This document shows positions 1 to 9,736 of a DNA stretch of 64,000 nt, one piece after another. This DNA comes from Hydrogenophaga sp. (GTDB lineage Bacteria > Pseudomonadota > Gammaproteobacteria > Burkholderiales > Burkholderiaceae_C): contig NZ_JAUCZG010000002.1 of NCBI RefSeq assembly GCF_030373225.1, positions 124,001 through 188,000 on the forward strand, in the 5' to 3' direction. Positions within the stretch are counted from its first letter, which is position 1, and every line of letters begins with the position of its first letter. The position numbers and the translations under genes were made by a program. The notes beneath the pieces are model-generated. The model did no database searches. It worked only from the letters and a program-made list of their open reading frames with translations, and was not told the origin of the DNA.

Positions 1-1
1 C

Positions 2-709
2 TGGCCCGGCTGGGCGGCGGTGATCCTGGCGCTGGCGCTGTGTGCGCTCTACGGCCTGCTGGTCGAGGTGCTCGCGGTGCGGCCCTTCGTCAACCGCGGC
101 TCCGACGCCTGGCTCATGGCCACGGTGGCCATGGGCATGGTGCTCGACAACGTGGTCATGTTCACCTACGGCAAGGAGCCGCGCAGCCTGCCGTCTCCGC
201 TGGCGCAGGCGCCGCTGGAGATCGCCGGCACCAACCTCGGCGTCTACCCGCTGCAGCTGCTGATTCCGGTGGTGGGCCTGGCGCTGGCCGCCGTGCTGCA
301 TACGCTGTCGCGCCGCACGCGCTGGGGCGTTGCCATGCTGGCCGTGGTGCAGAACCGCCCGGCTGCGCGGCTGATGGGCATTCCGATCCGGCGCGCGGTG
401 GCGGTGGCGTTCGCGCTGTCCACGCTGTTCGCCGGCGTCGCGGGCGTGCTGATCGCGCCGCTGTTCAACGTGCATTCCGACATGGGAACGCTGTTCGGGC
501 TGAAGGCCTTTGCGGTGGCCATCCTGGGCGGCATCACCAGCGCCTGGGGCGTGATGATCGCCGGCCTGCTGTTCGGTGTGGTCGAGGCCATGATCACCTC
601 CACGCTCGGCTCGGGCTACACGCAGATCATCACCTTCGCGCTGGTGATCGTGGCGCTGGCCTGGCGACCCAACGGGCTGTTTGGCCGTGCCGAGGTGAAG
701 AAGGTATGA
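2..709 (+). CDS. Branched-chain amino acid ABC transporter permease (LivH-like), 5' truncated by window edge
   Basis: Hydrophobic ORF, in frame to the window edge; LivH-like C-terminal pattern (AVAILGGITSAWGVMIAGLLFGVVEAM); followed by LivM/G/F domains. Confidence 0.85.
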   Translation, partial: WPGWAAVILALALCALYGLLVEVLAVRPFVNRGSDAWLMATVAMGMVLDNVVMFTYGKEPRSLPSPLAQAPLEIAGTNLGVYPLQLLIPVVGLALAAVLHTLSRRTRWGVAMLAVVQNRPAARLMGIPIRRAVAVAFALSTLFAGVAGVLIAPLFNVHSDMGTLFGLKAFAVAILGGITSAWGVMIAGLLFGVVEAMITSTLGSGYTQIITFALVIVALAWRPNGLFGRAEVKKV

Positions 710-3264
710 GCACGCGCCCTTCCTCCAAACCGCTCCTGGGTCTGGGCAGCGGCTGGCAGATCGCCGCGGTGGCCGCCGTGCTCGCGCTGGGTGCCGTGCT
801 CGCGCTCACGCTCAACGGCTACTGGGTCTTCGTGCTGGCCAACGTGGCGCTGCTGGCCATCGTGGGTGTGGGCCTGAACGTGCTGGTCGGCCTCACTGGC
901 CAGGTCTCGTTCGGCCACGTGGGGTTCTATGCCATCGGCGCCTACACCATGGCCATCCTCACCACCAAGACCGGCCTGAGCTTCTGGCTGGTGTGGCCGA
1001 TCGCGGCACTCATCGGCGGGCTGTTCGGTGCGCTGGTGGCCCTGCCGGCGCTGCGCGTGAAAGGCCCGTACCTGGCCATGATCACCATCGCGTTTGGCCT
1101 GATCGTGGAGCACAGCATCGTCGAGGCCAGCGGCCTCACCGGCGGGCAGAACGGCATCATGGGCCTGAGCGCCCCGTCGCTGGGCAGCCTGGCCCAGGGC
1201 GAACGCGCGATGGCGCTGCTGGCCATCGAAGCCGCCGGGCTGGCGCTGGCCGCCTATGCCTGGCTGTCGCGAGGCACCTGGGGCGCAGCCATGCGCGCGG
1301 TGCGCGACGCCGAGACGGCGGCCGAATCGGTGGGCCTGAACCCGCTGACCATCAAGACCGTGGCGTTCGCCGTCTCAGCCCTGTGCGCCGCCGCAGCCGG
1401 CGCCTTGTTCGCCCCGCTCTCGGGCTTCGTCACGCCGCACACCTTCGGCTTCGTGCAGTCCATCCTGTTCGTGCTGGTGGTCATGATCGGCGGCGCGGGC
1501 TCGGTGGCCGGCCCGCTGGTGGGCGCCATCATCGTCGGCCTGCTGCCCGAGCTGCTCTCGGGCCTGGAGGAATACCGCCTGCTCTTCTTCGGCGCCATGC
1601 TGCTGCTGGTGCTGTGGGTCGCACCCGACGGTGTGGCCGGCCTGGTGCGCCGCCTGCGCGAGCGCCTGCTGCCGCGCAGCGCTGCTGCAGTTTCGGCGCC
1701 TGGCAGCGCCACGCTGGCCCTGCCCGCGCGCGTGCGCCAACCCATCACCGCGCAAGGCCTGACCATGCAGTTCGGCGGCGTGCGCGCCGTGTCCGACCTG
1801 CACTTCACCGCGCCGGCTGGCCAGGTCACCAGCCTGATCGGCCCCAACGGCGCGGGCAAGTCCACCGCGCTCAACATACTGGGCGGTTTTTATCTGCCCA
1901 CCGCGGGCGCCTTCGCGCTCGGCGGCCAGGCCTTGCAGGGCCAGAACGCCATGCAGATCTCGCGCTGCGGCGTGGCCCGCACCTACCAGACGTCCCAGCT
2001 CTTCGGGTCCCTGAGCGTGCAGGACAACGTGGTGATCGCCATGCAGCGCGGTGCGCTCGGCCCGCTGCTCGGCAGCGCGCGGCGCAGCGCCCCCGCACTC
2101 ACCGGGCGCGCGCGACAACTGCTCGCCTTCTGCGGCTACACCGGCCACCCCGACACGCTGGCCGGCGACCTGCCGCATGTGGACCGCCGGCTGGTGGAGA
2201 TTGCGCGATCGCTCGCCACCGACCCCGACGCCCTGCTGCTCGACGAGCCCGCCGCCGGCCTCTCGCGCGAGGACAAGCTGCGCCTGGGCACGCTGCTGCA
2301 ACGCATCGCCGACGCGGGCCTGACCGTGCTGCTGGTCGAACACGACATGACCCTGGTGATGGACATCAGCCACCAGGTGGTGGTGCTCGATGCAGGTGTG
2401 AGGCTGGCCGTGGGCTCGCCGGTGGAAGTGCAGGCCGACACTGCCGTGCAACTGGCCTACCTGGGCGAAGCCCTGGAGACTGAAGCTTCAATACCGCGCG
2501 ACAACACCACGCACCGGCCCGAGATGCTCGGCGTGGGCTCACTCGTCGCGGGCTACGGCGCCTCACCCGTGCTGCACGGCATCGACCTGCAGGTGCGGCG
2601 TGGCGAGGTGGTGGCGCTGCTGGGCGCCAACGGCGCGGGCAAGTCCACGCTGATGAAGGCGCTGGCGGGCCTGCACCGCCCCATCCAGGGCGGCATCCAC
2701 CTCGAAGGTCGCGAACTCATGAACATGGGCGCCGAACAGGTGGTGGCCCAGGGCGTGGTGCTGGTGCCCGAAGGCCGCCAGGTGTTTCCCGAACTCAGCG
2801 TGCTCGACAATATCCGCCTGGGCGCTTTCCTGCAGACCGGGGAGCGCGACGCGCGGGTCGAGGAACAGTTGCAGCGCTTTCCGCGCCTGCGCGAGCGCCT
2901 GCACCAGCGCGCCGGCCTGCTCTCGGGCGGTGAACAGCAGATGCTGGCCATCGCACGCGCCCTGATGTCGCGCCCGCGCATCCTGCTGCTCGACGAACCC
3001 TCGCTGGGTCTCGCACCCAAGGTGATCGCCGAGCTCTTCGCCGCGCTCGACGCGCTGCGCCGCGAAGGCATGACGCTGCTGCTGGTGGACCAGATGGCGG
3101 GCCTCGCGCTGGCGCTGGCCGACCGCGCGTATGTGATGGAAGAGGGCCGCATCGTGGCGCAGGGCAGCTCGGCGGAGATCGCGGCCAACGGCGCGCTGGC
3201 GCAGGCCTACCTGGGCGACGCCCACGCGAAACCTGCCCCGCGGGAGGCGGCCAGCGTGGACTGA
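706..3264 (+). CDS. Fused branched-chain amino acid ABC transporter: LivM permease + LivG ATPase + LivF ATPase in one polypeptide
   Basis: One open frame from ATG 706 (ATGA overlap with previous stop). LivM motifs (GLTGQVSFGHVGFYAIGAYT), then two Walker A motifs (GPNGAGKST, GANGAGKST) and two signature/Walker B regions (LLLDEPAAGLS; LSGGEQQMLAIARAL..LLLDEPSLGLAP). Confidence 0.9.
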   Translation: MSTRPSSKPLLGLGSGWQIAAVAAVLALGAVLALTLNGYWVFVLANVALLAIVGVGLNVLVGLTGQVSFGHVGFYAIGAYTMAILTTKTGLSFWLVWPIAALIGGLFGALVALPALRVKGPYLAMITIAFGLIVEHSIVEASGLTGGQNGIMGLSAPSLGSLAQGERAMALLAIEAAGLALAAYAWLSRGTWGAAMRAVRDAETAAESVGLNPLTIKTVAFAVSALCAAAAGALFAPLSGFVTPHTFGFVQSILFVLVVMIGGAGSVAGPLVGAIIVGLLPELLSGLEEYRLLFFGAMLLLVLWVAPDGVAGLVRRLRERLLPRSAAAVSAPGSATLALPARVRQPITAQGLTMQFGGVRAVSDLHFTAPAGQVTSLIGPNGAGKSTALNILGGFYLPTAGAFALGGQALQGQNAMQISRCGVARTYQTSQLFGSLSVQDNVVIAMQRGALGPLLGSARRSAPALTGRARQLLAFCGYTGHPDTLAGDLPHVDRRLVEIARSLATDPDALLLDEPAAGLSREDKLRLGTLLQRIADAGLTVLLVEHDMTLVMDISHQVVVLDAGVRLAVGSPVEVQADTAVQLAYLGEALETEASIPRDNTTHRPEMLGVGSLVAGYGASPVLHGIDLQVRRGEVVALLGANGAGKSTLMKALAGLHRPIQGGIHLEGRELMNMGAEQVVAQGVVLVPEGRQVFPELSVLDNIRLGAFLQTGERDARVEEQLQRFPRLRERLHQRAGLLSGGEQQMLAIARALMSRPRILLLDEPSLGLAPKVIAELFAALDALRREGMTLLLVDQMAGLALALADRAYVMEEGRIVAQGSSAEIAANGALAQAYLGDAHAKPAPREAASVD

Positions 3265-3331
3265 GGACCGCATACGATGCGGTGGGCCCGCCCACCGGGA
3301 GCAGGCCACCCCACCCTCACCCACGCCGCTC

Positions 3332-4054
3332 ATGAACCACGAAACCGACTACCACGCCGAGCCCTGTCGGCAAGCCCGCACCGACCTGGCGCTGGCCCTG
3401 CGCGCCGCCGCGCGCTTCGGCCTGTCCGAAGGCGTCTGCAACCACTTCAGCCTGGAGCTGCCCGACGGCTCGGGCCGCTTCCTGCTGAACCCGCGCGGAC
3501 TGCTGTGGAGCGAGGTGCAGGCCGACGACATCGTGATGGTGGACGTGCACGGCGAGGCCCTGGCCGGACGCCACCCGGTGGAGTCCACCGCCATGCACAT
3601 CCACAGCGGCATCCACCGGCTGGCCCGGCAGGCCGTGGTGCTGCACACGCACATGCCCTATGCCACGGCGCTCACGCTCACGCAAGACCGCGCGCTGGAC
3701 ACGACCCTGTCGCAGAACGCCATGCGCTTCCATGGCCGGGTGGCCATCGACCCGCACTACAACGGCCTGGCGCTGGACGCGCGCGAGGGTGAACGCATCG
3801 CGCGCGCCATGGGCACGGCCGACATCGCCTTTCTGGCCAACCACGGCGTGGTGGTGTGCGGCCCTCGCATCGACCACGCCTTCGACGACCTCCACTACCT
3901 CGAGCGCGCCTGCATGGCGCAGGTGCTGGCCCAGTCCACCGGGCGGCCGCTGGCGCCAGCCGACGCGGCCACCGCCGCACGCGTGGCCAGCCAGATGCAC
4001 AGCGAGCGCCTGCAGTCCGAGCTCTTCTTCGAGGCCCTGCGCCGCACCGTCTGA
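3332..4054 (+). CDS. Class II aldolase/adducin family protein
   Basis: GVCNHFSLELPD...HIHSGIHR...VLHTHMPYATAL...FLANHGVVVCG pattern of class II aldolases. Confidence 0.85.
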   Translation: MNHETDYHAEPCRQARTDLALALRAAARFGLSEGVCNHFSLELPDGSGRFLLNPRGLLWSEVQADDIVMVDVHGEALAGRHPVESTAMHIHSGIHRLARQAVVLHTHMPYATALTLTQDRALDTTLSQNAMRFHGRVAIDPHYNGLALDAREGERIARAMGTADIAFLANHGVVVCGPRIDHAFDDLHYLERACMAQVLAQSTGRPLAPADAATAARVASQMHSERLQSELFFEALRRTV

Positions 4055-4201
4055 GCCTGCGGGCGCTTGCCGCCGGCGGATCGAGGGCGCGTTGCGTCAC
4101 CACCAGGACAGCCCCACAGGGCAAACCCCATGCGCGCGCCACCGGGCTTCGTGCCCAATGCTCAGTGGCCCGAGCGTTCGGCGCCGCCAAGGAGTTTCCC
4201 G

Positions 4202-5875
4202 ATGAGCCAGCCGATCCTCGACCATGTCTACACGCACGAACGCGAGCGCGCTGACCAGCCTTTCCTGACGCAGCCCGTCGGCCAGGGCGAGGTCGTCACC
4301 TTCACCTGGGGCCAGACGATGGACCAGGCACGGCGCATGGCAGCCCACCTGCGGGCCCAGGGCTTCGAGCCCGGCGCACGCATCGCCATGCTGGCCAAGA
4401 ACAGCGCGCACTTCTTCATGGTCGACCTGGCGGTCTGGATGGCCGGCGGCACCACGGTGGCGATCTTTCCCACCGAGTCGGCCCACAACATCCGATACGT
4501 GCTCGAGCACAGCGAAGCGCGCCTGCTGTTCGTGGGCAAGCTCGACGACTGGGAACGCCAGGCCGCCGGCGTGCCCTCCAGCCTGCCCTGCATCGCGCTG
4601 CCGCTGGCGCCCGAGTGCGGATTCGAGCGCTGGGACGACATCGTCGCCCGCACCGAGCCGCTGACCGGCGAGCCTCAGCGCGCGACCGACGAACTGGCCC
4701 TGCTGCTCTACACCTCGGGCTCTACCGGCCAGCCCAAGGGCGTGATGCAGACCTTCGGCAGCGTGAGCGCGGCCACCGAGTGCATCGCCCAGGAGATGAG
4801 CCAGCGCTTTCCCGAGGGCACCGAGCTGCGCGTGCTGTCGTATCTGCCGCTGGCGCACTGTTTCGAGCGCGCCTGGGTGGAATGCCAGGCCTTTGTGCGC
4901 GGCGACATGCAGGTGTATTTCACCGACACCGCGGCCACCTTCATGCAGGACCTTCAGCGCGCGCGGCCCACGCTGTTCATCTCGGTGCCGCGCCTGTGGA
5001 CCAAATTCCAGCAGGGTGTGCTGGCGAAGATGCCGGCGGCCCAGCTCGATGCGATGCTCGACAACCCGGCCACCGCCGCGGCGGTCGGTGCGAAGGTGCT
5101 CGCCAGCCTGGGGCTGGACCAGGTGAAGAACGCCGGCAGCGGCTCTGCCCCCCTGCCCGCCGAGCTGCTGGTGTGGTACCGGCGCCTGGGCCTGAACCTG
5201 TTCGAGGGCTACGGCATGACCGAAGACTTCGCCTACTCGCACGGCGGCGACGGAGACGCTTCGCTGCCGGGTCACGTGGGCCGGCCCTACCCCGGCGTGC
5301 AGGCCCGACTGGCCGACGACGGCGAGATCCTCGTCAAGTCGCCCGGGCGCATGGCCGGGTACTACAAGCAGCCCGAACTCAACGCCGAGGCCTTCACCGA
5401 CGACGGCTTCTTCCACACCGGCGACCTCGGCGTGCTCAATGCCGACGGCGTGCTGCGCATCACCGGGCGCAAGAAGGAACTCTTCAAGACCGCCAAGGGC
5501 AAGTACGTGGCGCCGGTGCCGATCGAGAACCTGCTCAATGCCCACCCGATGGTGGAGCTGGCCCTGGTCTCGGGCGTGGGCCAGGCCACGCCATACGCGG
5601 TGCTGGTGCTCGACGAAGCTCTGCGCCCGCGACTGGTCGACCCCGCCGTTCGGGCAGAAACGCAGGCCGCGCTGGAGGCGCTGCTTCAGCAGGTCAACGA
5701 CCAACTCGCGAGCTACGAGAAACTGCAGTTCCTGGTCGTGGCCAGCGAGCCCTGGAGCATCGAGAACGGCTGCCTCACGCCCACCATGAAAATCAAGCGC
5801 AGCCGCATCGAGGCCGCGCTGGAGCCGCACCTGCCGCAGTGGTACGAGCAGCCCCGTGCGGTGGTCTGGGCCTGA
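4202..5875 (+). CDS. AMP-binding long-chain acyl-CoA synthetase
   Basis: LLLYTSGSTGQPKGVMQTF AMP-binding motif; GYGMTE; TGDLGVLNADG...ITGRKKELFKTAKGKYVAP. Confidence 0.9.
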   Translation: MSQPILDHVYTHERERADQPFLTQPVGQGEVVTFTWGQTMDQARRMAAHLRAQGFEPGARIAMLAKNSAHFFMVDLAVWMAGGTTVAIFPTESAHNIRYVLEHSEARLLFVGKLDDWERQAAGVPSSLPCIALPLAPECGFERWDDIVARTEPLTGEPQRATDELALLLYTSGSTGQPKGVMQTFGSVSAATECIAQEMSQRFPEGTELRVLSYLPLAHCFERAWVECQAFVRGDMQVYFTDTAATFMQDLQRARPTLFISVPRLWTKFQQGVLAKMPAAQLDAMLDNPATAAAVGAKVLASLGLDQVKNAGSGSAPLPAELLVWYRRLGLNLFEGYGMTEDFAYSHGGDGDASLPGHVGRPYPGVQARLADDGEILVKSPGRMAGYYKQPELNAEAFTDDGFFHTGDLGVLNADGVLRITGRKKELFKTAKGKYVAPVPIENLLNAHPMVELALVSGVGQATPYAVLVLDEALRPRLVDPAVRAETQAALEALLQQVNDQLASYEKLQFLVVASEPWSIENGCLTPTMKIKRSRIEAALEPHLPQWYEQPRAVVWA

Positions 5876-5890
5876 GGCCTTGCCTGCCCG

Positions 5891-6133
5891 TCACAGGCTC
5901 TGGAACGCGCTTTCTTGCGGGGTGAGCAGGCCCGCCACCGCGTCCGGCGTCAAGGGCTTGACCGCATGGTGGCGGATCAGGCCGATGGTGTTCGCCGTGG
6001 CCTGATCGACCGACCACGACGACGAGGTCAGCATGTTCAGCGCAAACGCCGCCTTCGGGTGGAGCCGCTCGCTCAGCGCGCGGGCCACCGCGAAGCCGTT
6101 CATGCCGGGCATGTTGATGTCCAGAAACACCAG
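5891..6133 (-). pseudogene. C-terminal fragment of a response-regulator receiver domain
   Basis: LVFLDINMPGMNGFAVARAL...HHAVKPLTPDAVAGLL matches the phospho-Asp and conserved Lys parts of a REC domain; N-terminal part missing, with an in-frame stop at 6134-6136 directly before LVFLDI. Confidence 0.7.
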
Positions 6134-6228
6134 TCAAAAGACACACCGCCAGCGAGGCGGTACGGCCCGGCGTGCAGGGCGTCACGCCATGGCCTGCGTG
6201 GCGACCGCAGGCTGCGGTCCGGGCCGCG

Positions 6229-6777
6229 TCAGATGAAGCGCTCGATATGAATCAACGCGCCTTCGTCGAAATGGTCGAAGTTGCGGTGGATGGCGTGCGC
6301 CGCCCGGATGAGGTCGGCCTCGACAAAGCGCGGGCAGTCGATCGCCCAGAGTTGCAACGGAATGTTGGCGGCGGCCGCCAGCATGGGCCCGCTGGGCGCC
6401 CAGAACAGCGTGCCGCTGTCATGGCCGACCCGCAGGTCCTGGAAGTTGTACTGGTAGCGGCGCGTGAACATGACCGCCACGAAACGCAGTGCCGCCGCCA
6501 TCGCCACCGCCTGCGTCTGGCCGTCCGAGACGAACTGGTGCTGCACGTACTGCATGCCCAGCTCCAGCGTGGGCAGGTCTTCGATGCCGGGGATCACCGG
6601 GTACGGCGCCAGTGCAGCGCGGTCGGTCTGCAGCTTGTTGCCCATGAGCTTGAGCGCACGCCGCGCCGCCTGCACGAACAGCAGACGAGGCACCGGCTGG
6701 CAGGCGGCCTCGGGGTCGATCCGCACCACGGCGCAGGTGCCCGGGCGCTTGCTCCGGTCGTCAGGCTCGTTGTTCAT
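6229..6777 (-). CDS. Hypothetical protein
   Basis: 182-aa ORF with ordinary amino-acid composition; no family recognised. Confidence 0.6.
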   Translation of the reverse strand: MNNEPDDRSKRPGTCAVVRIDPEAACQPVPRLLFVQAARRALKLMGNKLQTDRAALAPYPVIPGIEDLPTLELGMQYVQHQFVSDGQTQAVAMAAALRFVAVMFTRRYQYNFQDLRVGHDSGTLFWAPSGPMLAAAANIPLQLWAIDCPRFVEADLIRAAHAIHRNFDHFDEGALIHIERFI

Positions 6778-7018
6778 GGCGTTTCGTGCAGCGGGTCGCC
6801 GTCAAGCCAGCCGATGCAGCTGCGTGCCCACGCTGCCGCTGAAGGCCAGTGGCCGATGGCCGGGCAGGCGGTTGGCGAGATGCGCGCCAGGCATGGCTGC
6901 GGGAGATACGTCCACGGGAGTTCCTGGTGGGTTGAGATACCTCCTGTATCGGTCGCGCCCGCAGGATCTTGATGGCTGGACCGGCATCGGCACGCGGTCG
7001 CCGGCGTGCGCGTGCGGA

Positions 7019-8125
7019 TCAGCCCGCTTGATCGACCTGCAGCGGGCTGCCCACCTGCGGTTGGGCGGGCAGGTCGCCCGACAGCTCGGCGCGCTGCCGC
7101 GGGAGACAGTCTGCGTACCCGCGTTGCATGAAATCCAGCAGACCTTCGCGCACCTCGCAGCGCAGGTTCCAACTCGCCGAGGCCGAGACCGAGGTCACCA
7201 GGCAACGCAACTGCATGGCCTGCGCACCGGCTTCCGTCACCTGGAGCGTCGCCAGGCGCCGGTCCCAATGCGCCGAGGCTTCGCACAGCCGTTGCAGTTC
7301 GGCGCGCAGCGGCGCCAGCGGCATGCGGTAGTCCACCCACAAAAACACCGTTCCGATGAGCTCCGAACTGCTCCTCGTCCAGTTCTGGAACGGCTTCTCG
7401 ATCCAGTACTGCAGGGGCACGATCAGGCGGCGCTGGTCCCAGATGCGAACCACCACATAGGTGCCGGTGATTTCCTCGATCACGCCCCATTCGTTCTCGA
7501 CGATGACCACATCGCCGAGGCGGATGGGCTGGCTCAGCCCGATCTGCAGGCCGGCGATCAGGTTGCCCAGCACGGGGCGCGCCGCAAAGCCAGCCACGAT
7601 ACCGACCACCCCGGCCGACGCCAGCAGACTGGCCCCGATCTGGCGCGCCGCGGGAAAGGTCATCAGCATCAAGGCCAGCCCGACCAGCACCACCAGGCCC
7701 TGCAGGGACCGCGCCAGCACCCGCGTTTGCGTCTGGATGCGGCGCGCCTCGAGGTTGTTGGCCATTTCCGTCGGATGGGCCGCTATCACGCCTTGCCCCA
7801 GGCCCCGCACGGCGTTGGACACCAACCATGTCGCGCAGCCGATCAGCAGCAAGGCCATCGCACGCTGAACGCCGCCAAGCCCCGGTGCATCGTCGGGCGC
7901 GCCCTGCAGCACCAGGTTGACGAACAACATCGGCAACAAGCCAATGGACGGGGAGCGGATGCTGGTGGCCACGCTGGCCGCCACCGGCGCGTCCCGCGTG
8001 GCACGCCGCACCACCCGTTCGCCCACCCGGAACACCAGACTGGCAGCGAGAACGCCCACCAGCATGCTGCCCAGCATGGGCAGCCAGGTCACGAGCGCGG
8101 GTGGAAACCAGAAGGGAAAGTTCAT
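7019..8125 (-). CDS. MscS-family mechanosensitive ion channel
   Basis: Several TM segments followed by GIVAGFAARPVLGNLIAGLQIGLSQPIRLGDVVIVENEWGVIEEITGTYVVVRIWDQRRLIVPLQYW, the MscS beta-domain signature. Confidence 0.9.
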   Translation of the reverse strand: MNFPFWFPPALVTWLPMLGSMLVGVLAASLVFRVGERVVRRATRDAPVAASVATSIRSPSIGLLPMLFVNLVLQGAPDDAPGLGGVQRAMALLLIGCATWLVSNAVRGLGQGVIAAHPTEMANNLEARRIQTQTRVLARSLQGLVVLVGLALMLMTFPAARQIGASLLASAGVVGIVAGFAARPVLGNLIAGLQIGLSQPIRLGDVVIVENEWGVIEEITGTYVVVRIWDQRRLIVPLQYWIEKPFQNWTRSSSELIGTVFLWVDYRMPLAPLRAELQRLCEASAHWDRRLATLQVTEAGAQAMQLRCLVTSVSASASWNLRCEVREGLLDFMQRGYADCLPRQRAELSGDLPAQPQVGSPLQVDQAG

Positions 8126-8224
8126 GTCGCAGGGTAATGCATCCAGGGGCCAGCGAGACCCGGGCGAAAAACCTGGGTCATCGCACCGGTATGCCCCTCG
8201 TCAGCGGGGTGCTCGCTCGCCGGG

Positions 8225-8743
8225 TCAGCGCCCGCGCACCAGCCACAGGGCGCCGTGCGCCAGCGCCACCTCTTCGCAATCGACCTCGCAGGCCGGCCCG
8301 GCCCGGTCGATCACCAGGAAATCCCCAGGCGCATCGAGCGCGATCAGCGGGTGGTGCCAGGTGCCGCGAGCGTAGTTGACGCCCTGCCCCGGCCCGGCCA
8401 GAAAACAGCGGATGCCCTGCGGCCCGGGTGCATCGCCCGGCGGCGCGACCACCACCAGAAACGGCACGGGTGCCAGCGCGACGAACGCCTGGCTGCCCAG
8501 GAGATGGCGCTCCATCACCGTGATGGCCAGCGGGAAGCGCCTTGGCAAGGCCTTGAAAAGGCTCACCACGGTGTGACCACCCTCGGCGGTGTCGACTTGC
8601 GCGAGATCGTGGTAACGCTCGGCAAAACCCTGGTTGATGGTGAAGTGGTGCGCCGCGTCGCTGGCCTCGATCACGTCGCCGAACGGACGAAAGGCCTCTG
8701 CGGTGAGGGCTTCAATGGTCAGGGTGTTGGGCGTGGTTGTCAT
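8225..8743 (-). CDS. Ureidoglycolate lyase (AllA-like)
   Basis: IEALTAEAFRPFGDVIE...TINQGFAERYHDL...VNYARGTWHHPLIAL pattern. Confidence 0.85.
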   Translation of the reverse strand: MTTTPNTLTIEALTAEAFRPFGDVIEASDAAHHFTINQGFAERYHDLAQVDTAEGGHTVVSLFKALPRRFPLAITVMERHLLGSQAFVALAPVPFLVVVAPPGDAPGPQGIRCFLAGPGQGVNYARGTWHHPLIALDAPGDFLVIDRAGPACEVDCEEVALAHGALWLVRGR

Positions 8744-9082
8744 GGGTTCTCGGCCGTCGATGCCTTGCCGTTCAGCATTGTTCACTTCCGGCACCGGACC
8801 GGCGCCCTGGACGAGGGGGTTCTGGTGCGTGCCGCCGTGGTTGGAGCAGGCGGATTGTCGCCGCCGCAGGACCCGGACCATCACGCCGGCTCGGCGCGGT
8901 GCATCCGATGGCCGGTCTGCAAGGCGTCCGGGGAACCCTGGTGGGATGCATGCCGCAAGCACCAGGACACCCCGGACGAAATCACCCACGCGTTGCGCGC
9001 GCTCAATGCGTGGCGCTGCCCGAGGCCAACAATCACACCATCGTTCACGCATCTCCAGCGCTTTCCGGGACAAGGTACCCCC

Positions 9083-9736
9083 ATGACGACCCTGCTCACG
9101 ACCGAGCCCGTTCAACTCGGACCTTTGGCACTGCCGGGCGATCTGGTGCTGCCGCACCGCCCACTCGGCCTGGTGATGTTCGTCCACGGCAGCGGCAGCG
9201 GGCGCCACAGTCCGCGCAACAGGTGGGTGGCCGACGTCTTTCATCGGCACCACCTGGGCACGCTGTTGTTCGACCTGCTGACCGAAGAGGAGGCGCAGGA
9301 CCGGCGCAAGGTGTTCGACATCGAATTGCTGGGCCGGCGCGTGGTCGAGGCCATCCACTGGACCAGCCACCACCCCGAACTGGCCCACCTGCACCTCGGG
9401 CTGTTCGGCGCCAGCACGGGTGCGGCGGCGGCCCTGGTCGCTGCCGCCGGGCAGCCCGCCAGGGTGGCGGCTGTGGTCTCGCGCGGCGGGCGACCCGATC
9501 TGGCCATGGACGCCCTGCCGCAGGTGCAGGCGCCCACCTTGCTGATCGTGGGCGGGCTCGACACCGAGGTGCTGGCGCTCAACCGCCAGGCCCTGCGCCG
9601 GCTGAAAGCGCCCCGGCGACTGGAAGTGGTGCCCGGTGCGAACCATCTGTTCGAAGAACCGGGTGCGCTGGGCAGCGTGGCGATCTTCGCCTCCTGCTGG
9701 TTCGAGCAGTACCTGGGCATCGAGAGACACCCGTGA
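9083..9736 (+). CDS. Alpha/beta hydrolase (dienelactone hydrolase-like)
   Basis: VMFVHGSGSGRHSPRN oxyanion region, GLFGASTGAAAAL nucleophile elbow, final GANHLFEEPG His. Confidence 0.8.
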   Translation: MTTLLTTEPVQLGPLALPGDLVLPHRPLGLVMFVHGSGSGRHSPRNRWVADVFHRHHLGTLLFDLLTEEEAQDRRKVFDIELLGRRVVEAIHWTSHHPELAHLHLGLFGASTGAAAALVAAAGQPARVAAVVSRGGRPDLAMDALPQVQAPTLLIVGGLDTEVLALNRQALRRLKAPRRLEVVPGANHLFEEPGALGSVAIFASCWFEQYLGIERHP

